Positions 43,132 to 51,470 of a DNA stretch of 59,604 nucleotides are shown here, piece after piece; positions within the stretch are counted from its first letter, which is position 1; every line of letters starts with the position of its first letter. The position numbers were made by a program, and so were the translations under genes. This DNA comes from Candidatus Heimdallarchaeota archaeon (GTDB lineage: Archaea; Asgardarchaeota; Heimdallarchaeia; Heimdallarchaeales; Kariarchaeaceae), in NCBI GenBank assembly GCA_015523565.1, contig WAKA01000131.1:1-59604 (forward strand), in the 5' to 3' direction. The notes below the pieces were generated by a model. It saw only the letters and a list, made by a program, of their open reading frames with translations, did no database searches and was not told where the DNA came from.

Positions 43132-45551
43132 TTTTTTTTCCTCTGACGAAGAATTACGACACCAAAAGCAACAGCCATTAACAATGGCAATGCCATGATG
43201 GGACCATTGTCGGCACTTGTGTTTTGAGGGACAGGGGAAGTAGTTTCAGGAGGGGATGCAGAAGTGGTTGCTTGAGGTGTTGTAGTAGACGGAGTGGTGT
43301 CACTTGTCGTGTTTGAACTGGTTGGAGGGGGGGAGGAAGTGGTAGGAGGTGCTGAACTAGTGGTGGTTGAACTTGAGGTGGCAGGAGGTGATGTGCTGGT
43401 GGTGGGAGGAATTGTACTAGATGAAGGGGGAGAGGTGGAGGTGGTGGTTGGCGCAGTTGCAGTTGGTTCATAGTTCAAATTGAAATCAGGATCATGGACA
43501 ATTGAGCCACCATTCCATACGTCATAACTGACAACAATCAAGTTCGATTGATAGAAAAAGTTAACAGTTACGGATTCAACCAAGGAGCCAACTGTGGCAG
43601 TTCCAGCACTATCTGCAGATTCAGATTCTAGTGGACTGACAGATGTTTCTTTAAATGATCCACTAATCTGAATTAAAGTAATGGCATCAAATGCCGCACC
43701 ATAGGTCACATTGTTTAAAGTGTAATTTGCTTTGGGACCAGTTACATCTATTTCAGATGTTGGTTGACCTACACCAGTATTGATTGCCAATCTTCCAAAC
43801 CTTTCGGATCTGCTTGATGGAACTGTCTCATTGGACTCAGTAGCAGTGTATAGTGCCTGAGCGGCAAAGAATTCCGATTTGTAAACCGTTGACAGTGACA
43901 GACCATTCATTGCAGAGGTTAGCGAGGGATCTGTAACTCCATTGTAAATCCAAGTTGGACTAATTTTGACAAAACCAGTATCAGGATTGATGAGAACTAC
44001 ATAATTGTAACCTATGGTTTCTTGATCAATCACAGAGTTTCTGGGATTGGAAACATTGTACCATGTTACAGGAAAGTCATTGTAAGTTATGCCAAAATCA
44101 AATTTAACAGTGCCATTATCTGTGACAATTGGATCATTCCATCTAAAATCAGCAGAGGTGTTTGCATTTACATCACCATAACCAAAACTTTCAACATTAA
44201 AGAATGTCCTGTTGGAGCTTACATTGGTCTCATTCTGAGAAACACCCAAGCCATGGAAAACAACACTGGAATTATAGGTTGATTCCTTGTATCGACCGTT
44301 AACAATTGTGGTTTGGAATGCCTCCCCCAATCCAACATATGCCAATCTATCATCAGAATCAATCGTCAACCCGTCATCAGTCAATGCAAGGTCGAATCTT
44401 CCATTCCCGTTACCATCTTCGTAAGCGGCCATTGTTGTACTTGCTTGGATACCCCAAATAGCCAAACGTGCTTCAACATTGGTTTGGTTCATGTCAGTCA
44501 TGTTTGATGCTTTGGAGACAAAAAGGCTCGTGATACTCTGAAAAGTTGATATTGCGGTGGTTGATACTTGTTGGAAACCTGCTTCAACAAAATATCCTGA
44601 TGAAGAAGCAGTTATGGGCAACATATTACGGGGATACATGTCAAATGGGACAGCAGTCCCGTTTCTGGTTCCATTGGACGCAAATTCAAGATAAGTGAAG
44701 TCAACTGAATAGAATTGATAAGTGACAAAAGAGAAGATGGAATGGGTATAATTCGCCTGTATCCTGTCAAACATGTTGAATTCAAGCCCCAAGTTTTCCC
44801 CATTTGTTATTCTCACTTGGTATGCCTGTGCAGTTACATTGTATACAAACGATTGTGCAACATAATAATTGACAATAGAAATTGCCAGCTTAGTCCTTTC
44901 AACATAAACTTCATAAGACTTGGTTTGGACGTCAAAGATCAAAACTTCAGGGAAAATGACACCTGCCCTCCTTGTTACAGTGCCATTCTGGTATTTATGG
45001 AAATACTCCAAATAAGTAGAGTTGACAGGAAACTGCCCTAAGAATTTGCCAGTAGTAGAGATAACGTATGCAGTTTCTAGGCTGTACGCTTCAGTGACAT
45101 TAAGCTTCATCTGAAGTTTTCCATCTGTGCTGTTCAAAGGATTGAATCGTGAAGGAACAATAGTTCCCAACGTGACATTGACAAAAAAGTCAAGTGTTTG
45201 TTGGTTGTAGTATTCATCATAAGAAAATGTTTCATTCCCTCGTTCTTCTTGCCACGTTGTTTTGTAGAGTGTATTCATATGTGTGGCATTAGTAATTAAG
45301 TCAATATTTCTGACACCAGATCGAGTGTCATTCAACGTTTCAACTATTGACCCATTGAATGATTGTGTAAAATTTCCACTTGTAGAAAAATCAATGGACC
45401 CATAGGAGTAATTAAGGCCATTAATAGATCCACTGTTTATTGTTGCAAGTTTATGTTCTTGCATCGGTGTTTTTTTGAGGGGGGGCTGAAAGCCATTACC
45501 CATCACTAAAATTGCTGTGATAAAAATCAGAAGGAGAATTTTAAATCTCAT
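43128..45551 (-). CDS. Large surface protein with Ser/Thr/Pro stalk
   Basis: 807 residues. A signal peptide (FKILLLIFITAILVMGNGF) leads to a large beta-rich extracellular domain of about 660 residues with many N-x-S/T sequons. A low-complexity stalk of Ser, Thr and Pro (about 695-775) follows, then a transmembrane segment (GPIMALPLLMAVAFGVVIL) and RQRKKN. The layout is that of archaeal S-layer or other cell-surface proteins, with O-glycosylation of the stalk likely. No family recognised. A TATA-like stretch (about 45573-45585) lies about 27 bp before the start. Confidence 0.82.
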   Translation of the reverse strand: MRFKILLLIFITAILVMGNGFQPPLKKTPMQEHKLATINSGSINGLNYSYGSIDFSTSGNFTQSFNGSIVETLNDTRSGVRNIDLITNATHMNTLYKTTWQEERGNETFSYDEYYNQQTLDFFVNVTLGTIVPSRFNPLNSTDGKLQMKLNVTEAYSLETAYVISTTGKFLGQFPVNSTYLEYFHKYQNGTVTRRAGVIFPEVLIFDVQTKSYEVYVERTKLAISIVNYYVAQSFVYNVTAQAYQVRITNGENLGLEFNMFDRIQANYTHSIFSFVTYQFYSVDFTYLEFASNGTRNGTAVPFDMYPRNMLPITASSSGYFVEAGFQQVSTTAISTFQSITSLFVSKASNMTDMNQTNVEARLAIWGIQASTTMAAYEDGNGNGRFDLALTDDGLTIDSDDRLAYVGLGEAFQTTIVNGRYKESTYNSSVVFHGLGVSQNETNVSSNRTFFNVESFGYGDVNANTSADFRWNDPIVTDNGTVKFDFGITYNDFPVTWYNVSNPRNSVIDQETIGYNYVVLINPDTGFVKISPTWIYNGVTDPSLTSAMNGLSLSTVYKSEFFAAQALYTATESNETVPSSRSERFGRLAINTGVGQPTSEIDVTGPKANYTLNNVTYGAAFDAITLIQISGSFKETSVSPLESESADSAGTATVGSLVESVTVNFFYQSNLIVVSYDVWNGGSIVHDPDFNLNYEPTATAPTTTSTSPPSSSTIPPTTSTSPPATSSSTTTSSAPPTTSSPPPTSSNTTSDTTPSTTTPQATTSASPPETTSPVPQNTSADNGPIMALPLLMAVAFGVVILRQRKKN

Positions 45552-45638
45552 GGTACAAGAGAAAGGAAAAACAAAAATAAAAACAATTGGTAATGGAAAT
45601 TCACAATAAGATTAGGAAAAAAGACTCAAAAACAAAAA

Positions 45639-46142
45639 TTACTTAATTTTTTCCCACTTCTGAAGCATAAGTGATCCATCTTTTTTTTCAACAATTGCCC
45701 CCTCATAGTATGATAAAATATGGGGGTTTTCTAAATACTCTTTGATGACAAGCTCATCAGAAGGAACAATAGGTTTTGGAAGGTCATCAAGAGATGCCCA
45801 ATGCAAGGTTCCCTCTTTTGTAGGAATAACGGACTTATCTTTGGAAAATGAAACCCAATAATGTATCAAGAAATGAGCGATTTGTTTTTCACCAGAATAA
45901 AATATTTCATTCAAAATGGCAAATAGACGACCCCTTTTGATTGATATGCCAGTTTCTTCTTTTGTCTCCCTTTGCAAGGACTCAAACAAGGATTCTCCAA
46001 ATTCAGTCTTTCCTCCAATGAGTGCATAGTGATTGGCATAAGGGGCTTTGGTACGGTGGATTAACAAAATTTCAGACCCGTCAGGACTAAACAAGAGGTT
46101 GGCGGCAATAACAAGGATTTTCACAATGTGAATGAGAAGCAA
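45639..46142 (-). CDS. Nudix hydrolase
   Basis: 167 residues. The Nudix box is GGKTEFGESLFESLQRETKEETG, split here as GGKTEFGES...RETKEETGI, with all catalytic Glu residues in place. The core lacks further specificity motifs, so the substrate (ADP-ribose, NADH or a nucleotide) is open. GTG 46124 before KILVIAANLLF may be the true start. It follows the HDAC-family gene by 15 bp in the same operon; if the substrate were ADP-ribose or O-acetyl-ADP-ribose this would fit a deacylation setting, but that is a guess. Confidence 0.88.
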   Translation of the reverse strand: MLLIHIVKILVIAANLLFSPDGSEILLIHRTKAPYANHYALIGGKTEFGESLFESLQRETKEETGISIKRGRLFAILNEIFYSGEKQIAHFLIHYWVSFSKDKSVIPTKEGTLHWASLDDLPKPIVPSDELVIKEYLENPHILSYYEGAIVEKKDGSLMLQKWEKIK

Positions 46143-46157
46143 CAGAAATTAAATGTT

Positions 46158-47186
46158 TCAAATACTTGACCAATAGTTTCTAAAAATTGCCTTCGCTTTT
46201 CGCAATGTGTTTTCAAACATTTCGGAAAAAACATCGTTGGAGAATTCAATCATTCGAGGGGTTTTCAAACCTGAAAAAAAGTTTACAGTTGCTTCCCCTA
46301 TTTTTCCGTAGTTATAACCACCTTCCAAAGTGACTGCAATACGTTGATGGCAGTTTTTATCTGCCAAATATGAGATGAGATGACCAAGTTGTGTGAATGC
46401 AGTAGTTGAGAGGGACAATGCACCATAGGGGTCTCCCGCCAATCCGTCAAGACCGAGGGATACAAGGATCATATCAGGTGAGAATTCATTGATTACTGGC
46501 AAGAATATTTCAGTAAAGGCAGTAAGATATTCTTCATCGCCTGTTTTTGGAGGAAGTGGAAAATTCAATGTCTTTCCAATCCCTTCGCCCTCTCCAATTT
46601 GTTCCAACCACCCAGTTCCAGGATATGCCACTCGTGGAGATGCATGGAGAGAAGCGTATAGGACATCTGCCCTGTGATAGAATATATCTTGTGTTCCGTT
46701 GCCGTGATGGTTGTCAATATCCACAATTGCAATCCTGTTAACTTGAAATGTCTTGTGCAATATTTCAGCGGCAATTGCAATATTATTGAAAAAGCAGAAT
46801 CCCATTGCAGCATTGACGGTTGCATGGTGTCCAGGGGGTCGTAACATTGCAAAAGAAACATGCTTTTTTTTGTATGATTCAAATGCCGCCTGAATGCTCC
46901 CTCCTGCAGCGTGAAGAGCGGCATTCCAAGTATGCTGGTTTGCGATGGTATCAGGAGTAAATTCGGTCCAGCGGTACAGCGAACTTTCTTTTATTTCTGC
47001 AATTAATTCAGGTGAATGAACTGCAAGGAGTTGCTTTTCAGTAACAGGAATAGAAGGGATGAACTCAAAGCCGAGATTGGACTTTTCTAAAGCTTGTTTA
47101 ATTAGAGTCAGCCTAACGGGTGCTTCCAAATGACCAGGACCCATTTCATGCAATAAACCTGTTGAGGATTCATAAACTGGGATCAT
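46158..47186 (-). CDS. HDAC / acetylpolyamine amidohydrolase family deacetylase
   Basis: 342 residues of the zinc-dependent histone-deacetylase superfamily. RPPGHH (116-121), VDIDNHHGNGTQ with zinc ligands D158 and H160, SLGLDGLAGDPYG with the third ligand D247, and EGGYN complete the catalytic set. Natural substrates in archaea may be acetyl-lysine proteins or acetylpolyamines. A GNAT acetyltransferase is divergent 149 bp away, suggesting opposing reactions. A TATA-like stretch at 47210-47219 lies about 28 bp before ATG 47186. Confidence 0.93.
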   Translation of the reverse strand: MIPVYESSTGLLHEMGPGHLEAPVRLTLIKQALEKSNLGFEFIPSIPVTEKQLLAVHSPELIAEIKESSLYRWTEFTPDTIANQHTWNAALHAAGGSIQAAFESYKKKHVSFAMLRPPGHHATVNAAMGFCFFNNIAIAAEILHKTFQVNRIAIVDIDNHHGNGTQDIFYHRADVLYASLHASPRVAYPGTGWLEQIGEGEGIGKTLNFPLPPKTGDEEYLTAFTEIFLPVINEFSPDMILVSLGLDGLAGDPYGALSLSTTAFTQLGHLISYLADKNCHQRIAVTLEGGYNYGKIGEATVNFFSGLKTPRMIEFSNDVFSEMFENTLRKAKAIFRNYWSSI

Positions 47187-47209
47187 TGACTAGATGTCGC
47201 TAGAATATT

Positions 47210-47219
47210 GATCTTTTAT
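47210..47219 (-). promoter_or_regulatory. TATA box of HDAC-family gene
   Basis: CATAAAAGAT on the minus strand, centred about 28 bp from ATG 47186, in the divergent gap shared with the GNAT gene. Confidence 0.4.
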
Positions 47220-47304
47220 GAGTTATTGTCAGAACAGTGTGAAGAATACCACACCCTAGTGAAAGGAAATTTTTCTTTCAAAATTTCATTTTTCTTGAAA
47301 AGGG

Positions 47305-47313
47305 ATTATAAGG
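47305..47313 (+). promoter_or_regulatory. TATA box of GNAT gene
   Basis: ATTATAAGG, centred about 27 bp before ATG 47336. A typical leaderless promoter. Confidence 0.5.
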
Positions 47314-47335
47314 TTAAATTGAGACATTCAGATGC

Positions 47336-47764
47336 ATGAAATCGTCAGTTAATGACTATGTTATAAGAGAGGCAACTGCAGAGGATCATGGCATGATATA
47401 TGATTTTTCATTGATTGCCAGTAAGGATGAGACAGTTCCTGATTTTTTGAGAAATGCAGGGGAGTTTGTGATTAAGAAAATTGAAGAGGGGAGATCAGGA
47501 GTCTTACTTGCTTTTTCTGATGAAGAATTAGCTGGAATTGTTGATGCCGACATTCTAGAATCAAAAATTGAGATCAGATCCGTTTATGTTCGAAAAGACC
47601 ATCGTAGAAAAGGTTTGGCAAGCCACTTGGTTAATAAGCTTATGGAGATATATCCAAATAAGGAAATGGTATTGGCAACTGCGGTGACAGAGAAGGGGAA
47701 AAAGTTTTGGGAATCAAATGGGTTTAGGGTTATGGAATGGAAAATGGTTAAAAAGATGGATTAA
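47336..47764 (+). CDS. GNAT-family N-acetyltransferase
   Basis: 142 residues. The acetyl-CoA-binding motif is IRSVYVRKDHRRKGLASHLV (motif A, with RRKGLA), followed by ATAVTEKGKKFWESNGF, the motif B region. The N-terminus (YVIREATAEDHGMI) is the usual GNAT first strand. It would acetylate an amine on a small molecule or protein. Its position divergent from the HDAC-family gene, with promoters facing away from each other, makes an acetylation-deacetylation pair possible but unproven. It overlaps the next convergent gene by 4 bp. Confidence 0.9.
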   Translation: MKSSVNDYVIREATAEDHGMIYDFSLIASKDETVPDFLRNAGEFVIKKIEEGRSGVLLAFSDEELAGIVDADILESKIEIRSVYVRKDHRRKGLASHLVNKLMEIYPNKEMVLATAVTEKGKKFWESNGFRVMEWKMVKKMD

Positions 47765-49476
47765 GTGTATAACGTTGTAATCTTGGAGATGATTGCTTCA
47801 TTTCCAAGCACTTCCACAGCTTTCGGGAAACCAAATTCAGTCAATTGATTCAAGGAATCAAAAATTTGGAACGCTAGTGTGGCATCATTGGTTTTCAAGA
47901 GCCAATTTGCCATAAATTCAATAGTTCCTTCAACACCATATTTGTTCCAATATAGCCTTTGATGTCTGCGGATCCATCGTCCAAATGCTAAAAAAGCCTC
48001 ATCCATATCTTTTGCACCAGCAAATTCCAAAGTGAATTCATCAACATCGGTGTATTCACTCAGTCGCATTTGTAGGACAATATGCCAATCTTGTCTGACA
48101 CTTGGTAATTCAAGATTTTTCTTGAAAAATTCTTCCCATGGCAAATCAGGGTCAGAAATAAGGAAGGTTCCTGCACGAGTTCCATTGGCATCATGAATAA
48201 GGACACGAAATCCCCATTGATTGCTTTGACGAGGAGGAAGTTTAAGTAAATCTAATTTTAATTTTTCTTTAGTAATTTGTGCAGTATTGGCAAGAATAGT
48301 TGGCAGAGAAGGCGCCAATTCAACGAATTTTCCTGTTTCAAGGGCCCGGTGTATTTCTTCGCTGGGGAGTAGCGTAAGGGCATACATCAATCTTTCGTCT
48401 CCAGGTTGTAGAGTGCCATTGGTCCAGTATTCAAGATCAAAGGTTTCTTCAAGCACGATATATGGGCTTGGACTACCCAAAGTTATGTCAACAAGTCTAT
48501 TTGGGTTATCCCTGAGAAAATCTTCAGAAAGTTGTCCTGTCAGTCTCCATTCACTTTTCCCCTCACGAAAGATATCTTGAAGAATTTCAAGCATGACACG
48601 TGTCATCGTTCCTTCTCGTTCCACATGGTGCAATAGTCGTTCAAAGAAAACAAGTATTTGTGCAAAATCATTTCCGGTAATACCGTTCTGCCAATCCAAT
48701 AAATCATTGAATTGGACAATGAGATATCTGTCTTCCAACTTTGCAACATCCAAAGCATTTTCAAGTTGTTCCAGTTCATCAATCTCATCTTCAGTTTCAT
48801 CTTGTTCAAAAAGGTCACCAAGATCTTCATCTAAGCTACTGAAAACTTCAAGAAGCTCATCTTCTGCGATACCTAGTTCTGGGATAGTGCTAGGAGGAGT
48901 TTCAGAAACTGGAGAAGTGGAACCAAAATTTTCCAGTTCTGCAAATGGATTATCTAGGCTGGGTTGAAGAGGTGTATTTTGTTTCTCTTCTTTTACTTTC
49001 ACTTGTGAAAGGTTTGAACGTTTTTGTTTCCCTTTAGGGATTTTTGCCCAAAGGTCTTCAAGTTCAATTTCCTCTTTCATTTCAAAGAGTTTTTCAATTT
49101 CTTGTTCAATGATCTCTATGACACGAAAATATGACCAAATATAGGGGATTGACTTGAATGCCCCCTTATAGGTTCGAAGGTTCTCAAGACCTTGTTGAAG
49201 AGTGGTTCTAAATGCTACAGGCTCTACACGGAATGCCGCAAGTTGTTCTAGATCAAAATCCCTCCGAACCTTTTTAATGCTATCAGGAATGAGCTCTTTT
49301 CGGGTCACTAAATCCTCAGGCTGAAATAACAGGAACCACGCAAGGGGGATCATGTTTCTGCCGATGAATGACGGAAGGGCATCGTCACCAAGCAGTTTAG
49401 AGGAACCAATATAGAGAAAAGAGTCCATTTCAAGCCAATAACAGAGTCGTCCTAAATAAGATTGTAGGTTTATCAA
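47761..49476 (-). CDS. Unknown 571-residue protein with acidic linker
   Basis: Unrecognised. An N-terminal helical domain (about 1-140) is followed by an acidic and Ser/Pro linker (about 145-235, with a run of Asp and Glu around 225) and a C-terminal alpha/beta part with recurring Trp. No transmembrane segments and no signal peptide. It lies 51 bp downstream of the JAMM protease gene in the same direction, so it may belong with that gene. The two-domain layout with an acidic linker suggests a scaffold or adaptor, but no function can be assigned. Confidence 0.75.
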   Translation of the reverse strand: MINLQSYLGRLCYWLEMDSFLYIGSSKLLGDDALPSFIGRNMIPLAWFLLFQPEDLVTRKELIPDSIKKVRRDFDLEQLAAFRVEPVAFRTTLQQGLENLRTYKGAFKSIPYIWSYFRVIEIIEQEIEKLFEMKEEIELEDLWAKIPKGKQKRSNLSQVKVKEEKQNTPLQPSLDNPFAELENFGSTSPVSETPPSTIPELGIAEDELLEVFSSLDEDLGDLFEQDETEDEIDELEQLENALDVAKLEDRYLIVQFNDLLDWQNGITGNDFAQILVFFERLLHHVEREGTMTRVMLEILQDIFREGKSEWRLTGQLSEDFLRDNPNRLVDITLGSPSPYIVLEETFDLEYWTNGTLQPGDERLMYALTLLPSEEIHRALETGKFVELAPSLPTILANTAQITKEKLKLDLLKLPPRQSNQWGFRVLIHDANGTRAGTFLISDPDLPWEEFFKKNLELPSVRQDWHIVLQMRLSEYTDVDEFTLEFAGAKDMDEAFLAFGRWIRRHQRLYWNKYGVEGTIEFMANWLLKTNDATLAFQIFDSLNQLTEFGFPKAVEVLGNEAIISKITTLYT

Positions 49477-49527
49477 TTATCAGAAATGCAAGAAAATTTT
49501 AACTTATTAAATAAGCAAGGATATAAG

Positions 49528-49971
49528 TTAAGTGGCAAGTATTTTGAATGGAATTTCAATAAATTTTTCCCGATCGATGGAAAGTTTCCAAAAACGTATT
49601 TTTGGGTTATTTCCATCAAACGAGACAAGTCCATAGACCCAATTGGGAAGTGCGTTTTGTAAATCCATAGAGGACAATCGGGATGTTCCATCAGGATGTG
49701 AATGATAAATACCAATGATATCTTGTCCTTCAGAATAAACCATTTCTTCAATATCTATTAGTTCCATTGGATCAACCAAGTATCTGTTTGTTTGATTTTG
49801 TGCAATATTTTTAAGGGGACGTGTGGAGATGATCAAGTCAGTTGACCCTACAAGCAATCCACATACCTCATTAGGAAGACCATGCAATGCATGGGTAGAC
49901 ATTTCATTGATAGCGTTCAATGAGACAGTCAAGAAGTCATACAATTGGGACGAACCCCTTGTCTTTTCCAT
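49528..49971 (-). CDS. JAMM/MPN metalloprotease (deubiquitinase-like)
   Basis: 147 residues. The full JAMM signature is present: Glu35 in NEVCGLLVG, then HSH at 90-92, seven residues, Ser100 and Asp103 (HSHPDGTSRLSSMD). These bind the catalytic zinc, so the enzyme should be active. In archaea JAMM proteins remove ubiquitin-like modifiers (SAMPs or ubiquitin). No ubiquitin-like, E1 or E2 gene is in the window. The 5' end overlaps the preceding nuclease gene by 35 bp; ATG 49971 is used, with internal starts possible. Confidence 0.9.
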   Translation of the reverse strand: MEKTRGSSQLYDFLTVSLNAINEMSTHALHGLPNEVCGLLVGSTDLIISTRPLKNIAQNQTNRYLVDPMELIDIEEMVYSEGQDIIGIYHSHPDGTSRLSSMDLQNALPNWVYGLVSFDGNNPKIRFWKLSIDREKFIEIPFKILAT

Positions 49972-50764
49972 TCAACAATGAATATACCTTTTGGTAAATG
50001 TATCTGAGGGCAATGACATCATACCTATTGTATTCAATCATTTTGTTTCTAAGGGAATTGTTGAGAACTTTTTTTTCATAGGCAAGGGCAAACAGATATC
50101 CAAGGCTTTTGCTTTTTTTGCTGTAGGCACCTAATTTTTTCTTAAGGGAATCAAGGCTGGGATCCCACAATTCCTTTTCATAATTTGAATAACCTAACAA
50201 ATAGCTTAATTTTTTCACACTGAAACCAACAGGCGTGACAACCTTGTTTTTTAGTATTTTCATCAAATCTTGATGCTGTAGCTCATCTAGAATAGGAGAC
50301 CATTTATCCGCAATTTTAAGGGATTTTCTTAAACAGATGTAGTCAAAATCATTTCCAGAAGAAGAAAGGAGGATTGAGTCGGTATGAGTTTCTAGGAATT
50401 CCTTCACTTTCTTTTCGAAAAACCCAGGTTTTTTCTTGAAGTAAGAGACAGGTTCACTATCATTTGTCGCAAATGAGATCAAAAACAAGGAATGTTTGGT
50501 TGCGCTAGCCTCAACATCATAAAAAATTATGTTTTTTGGATCGGGAAGTGAAATGTGTTGTTTGATATAAAATGCTCTTTTTTTCAGGAGCATGGCTCGG
50601 AATTTGATGGTTTGCACTTCTGGAATATTTTGAATGCCAAGTACAGATGCAAGCATTTCGTCATTTTTGCTCAACAATGCATCAATGGTTTCAATTCCCG
50701 TATCCGTCAACTTATGCATACGATTTTTTGAAATTCCTTCGATCATTGCCAAATTTTGGAGCAT
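49937..50764 (-). CDS. RNase H-like 3'-5' exonuclease with N-terminal helical domain
   Basis: 275 residues. A helix-hairpin-helix-like start (EGISKNRMHKLTDTGIETIDALL) is followed by an RNase H-like nuclease domain of the YprB/TM0106 kind: FYDVEAS (D83, E85), SSGNDFDYICLRKSL (D139, D141), the DLMKILK helix, and IEYNRYDVIALRYIY (D249). These four acidic positions fit a DEDD-type active site. It would trim nucleic acid ends. It overlaps the JAMM gene by 35 bp, which points to coupled expression of a nuclease and a deubiquitinase-like protease. Confidence 0.8.
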   Translation of the reverse strand: MLQNLAMIEGISKNRMHKLTDTGIETIDALLSKNDEMLASVLGIQNIPEVQTIKFRAMLLKKRAFYIKQHISLPDPKNIIFYDVEASATKHSLFLISFATNDSEPVSYFKKKPGFFEKKVKEFLETHTDSILLSSSGNDFDYICLRKSLKIADKWSPILDELQHQDLMKILKNKVVTPVGFSVKKLSYLLGYSNYEKELWDPSLDSLKKKLGAYSKKSKSLGYLFALAYEKKVLNNSLRNKMIEYNRYDVIALRYIYQKVYSLLNGKDKGFVPIV

Positions 50765-50834
50765 GTGTTAATATAATTAAAGATCGGCAAATTATTAACT
50801 TTATGCAAAATTAATAGCTTTAAGTGGAGACCGT

Positions 50835-51182
50835 TTATTCGACAGAATATTCATTTATCTTGTCAATTAAATGTTGATCCCGCAAAATGAGTATATCGTC
50901 ACTTTTATCGCTTGTTTGTTTGTCATTGATGAACCCGATAATTTCTTTTTCTAGTATTAGGGTTAGTAAACATTTGTTCAGGGTTTCAAAGTCCATTTCC
51001 AATGACTTAGACATCACATCGAAAGGGATCTCGTCATGGAATTTTTTGCGATTTTCCTTTACAAATTCCAAAACAGAAATCAAATCAGCGGGAGGAATTG
51101 TTTCTTTTTGGATTTTCAATGAATCTTTCAAATTCTGTAATGCTTTCTTGACTTCATCTTTCTCATTAAACAATTTTATCAC
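50835..51182 (-). CDS. Small winged-helix (PCI-like) protein
   Basis: 115 residues. The C-terminal half reads as a winged helix: IPFDVMSKSLEMDFETLNKCLLTLILEKEIIGFIND, with the same helix-turn-helix rhythm as the PCI domain of proteasome lid and COP9 subunits. The N-terminal helices have no recognisable pattern. JAMM proteins in eukaryotes pair with PCI proteins, so the closeness of both is interesting, but this short protein could equally be a simple DNA-binding wHTH. It stands on the same strand as the JAMM cluster with a 70 bp gap. Confidence 0.6.
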   Translation of the reverse strand: MIKLFNEKDEVKKALQNLKDSLKIQKETIPPADLISVLEFVKENRKKFHDEIPFDVMSKSLEMDFETLNKCLLTLILEKEIIGFINDKQTSDKSDDILILRDQHLIDKINEYSVE

Positions 51183-51284
51183 GTTTTCTCACATTTTTGA
51201 AGATAAAAACCTTTTTCCCAAAATGATGGAAATCAACTTTATTTCCAAAAGATTTTTTAAAGAACCATATTACACTTGATTTGA

Positions 51285-51470
51285 ATGAAATACATGATTG
51301 GGCTTTCAATCTTCCTGTTTTTTTCCAGCATATTAATGATCAATGCCACAAATAATGAGCCCATTATTAAATCAGGAATTAATGGAACAATCCCCATTCT
51401 TGCATTGGCGTTCCTTGGATTTGTTCTTCCAAAGCTTATCAAAAGAGATCAGAATGATGCGGAAAGTTAA
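51285..51470 (+). CDS. Small secreted or membrane protein
   Basis: 61 residues: a signal-like hydrophobic N-terminus (MIGLSIFLFFSSILMI), a short outside loop with two N-x-S/T-like sites, a second hydrophobic segment (GTIPILALAFLGFVL) and a charged tail. The shape and lack of an overlapping larger gene suggest it is real. It overlaps the 3' end of the acidic zinc-ribbon gene by 4 bp and is divergent from the wHTH gene. Function unknown. Confidence 0.55.
   Translation: MKYMIGLSIFLFFSSILMINATNNEPIIKSGINGTIPILALAFLGFVLPKLIKRDQNDAES

Noticed and set aside
43178..43471. Minus-strand Pro/Leu-rich frame
   Set aside because: Shifted-frame reading of the Ser/Thr/Pro stalk of the surface protein; low-complexity artefact.
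49473..49751. Minus-strand frame of 92 codons between the 571-aa and JAMM genes
   Set aside because: It overlaps the JAMM gene in another frame and has no recognisable features; the JAMM frame has the intact catalytic motif.
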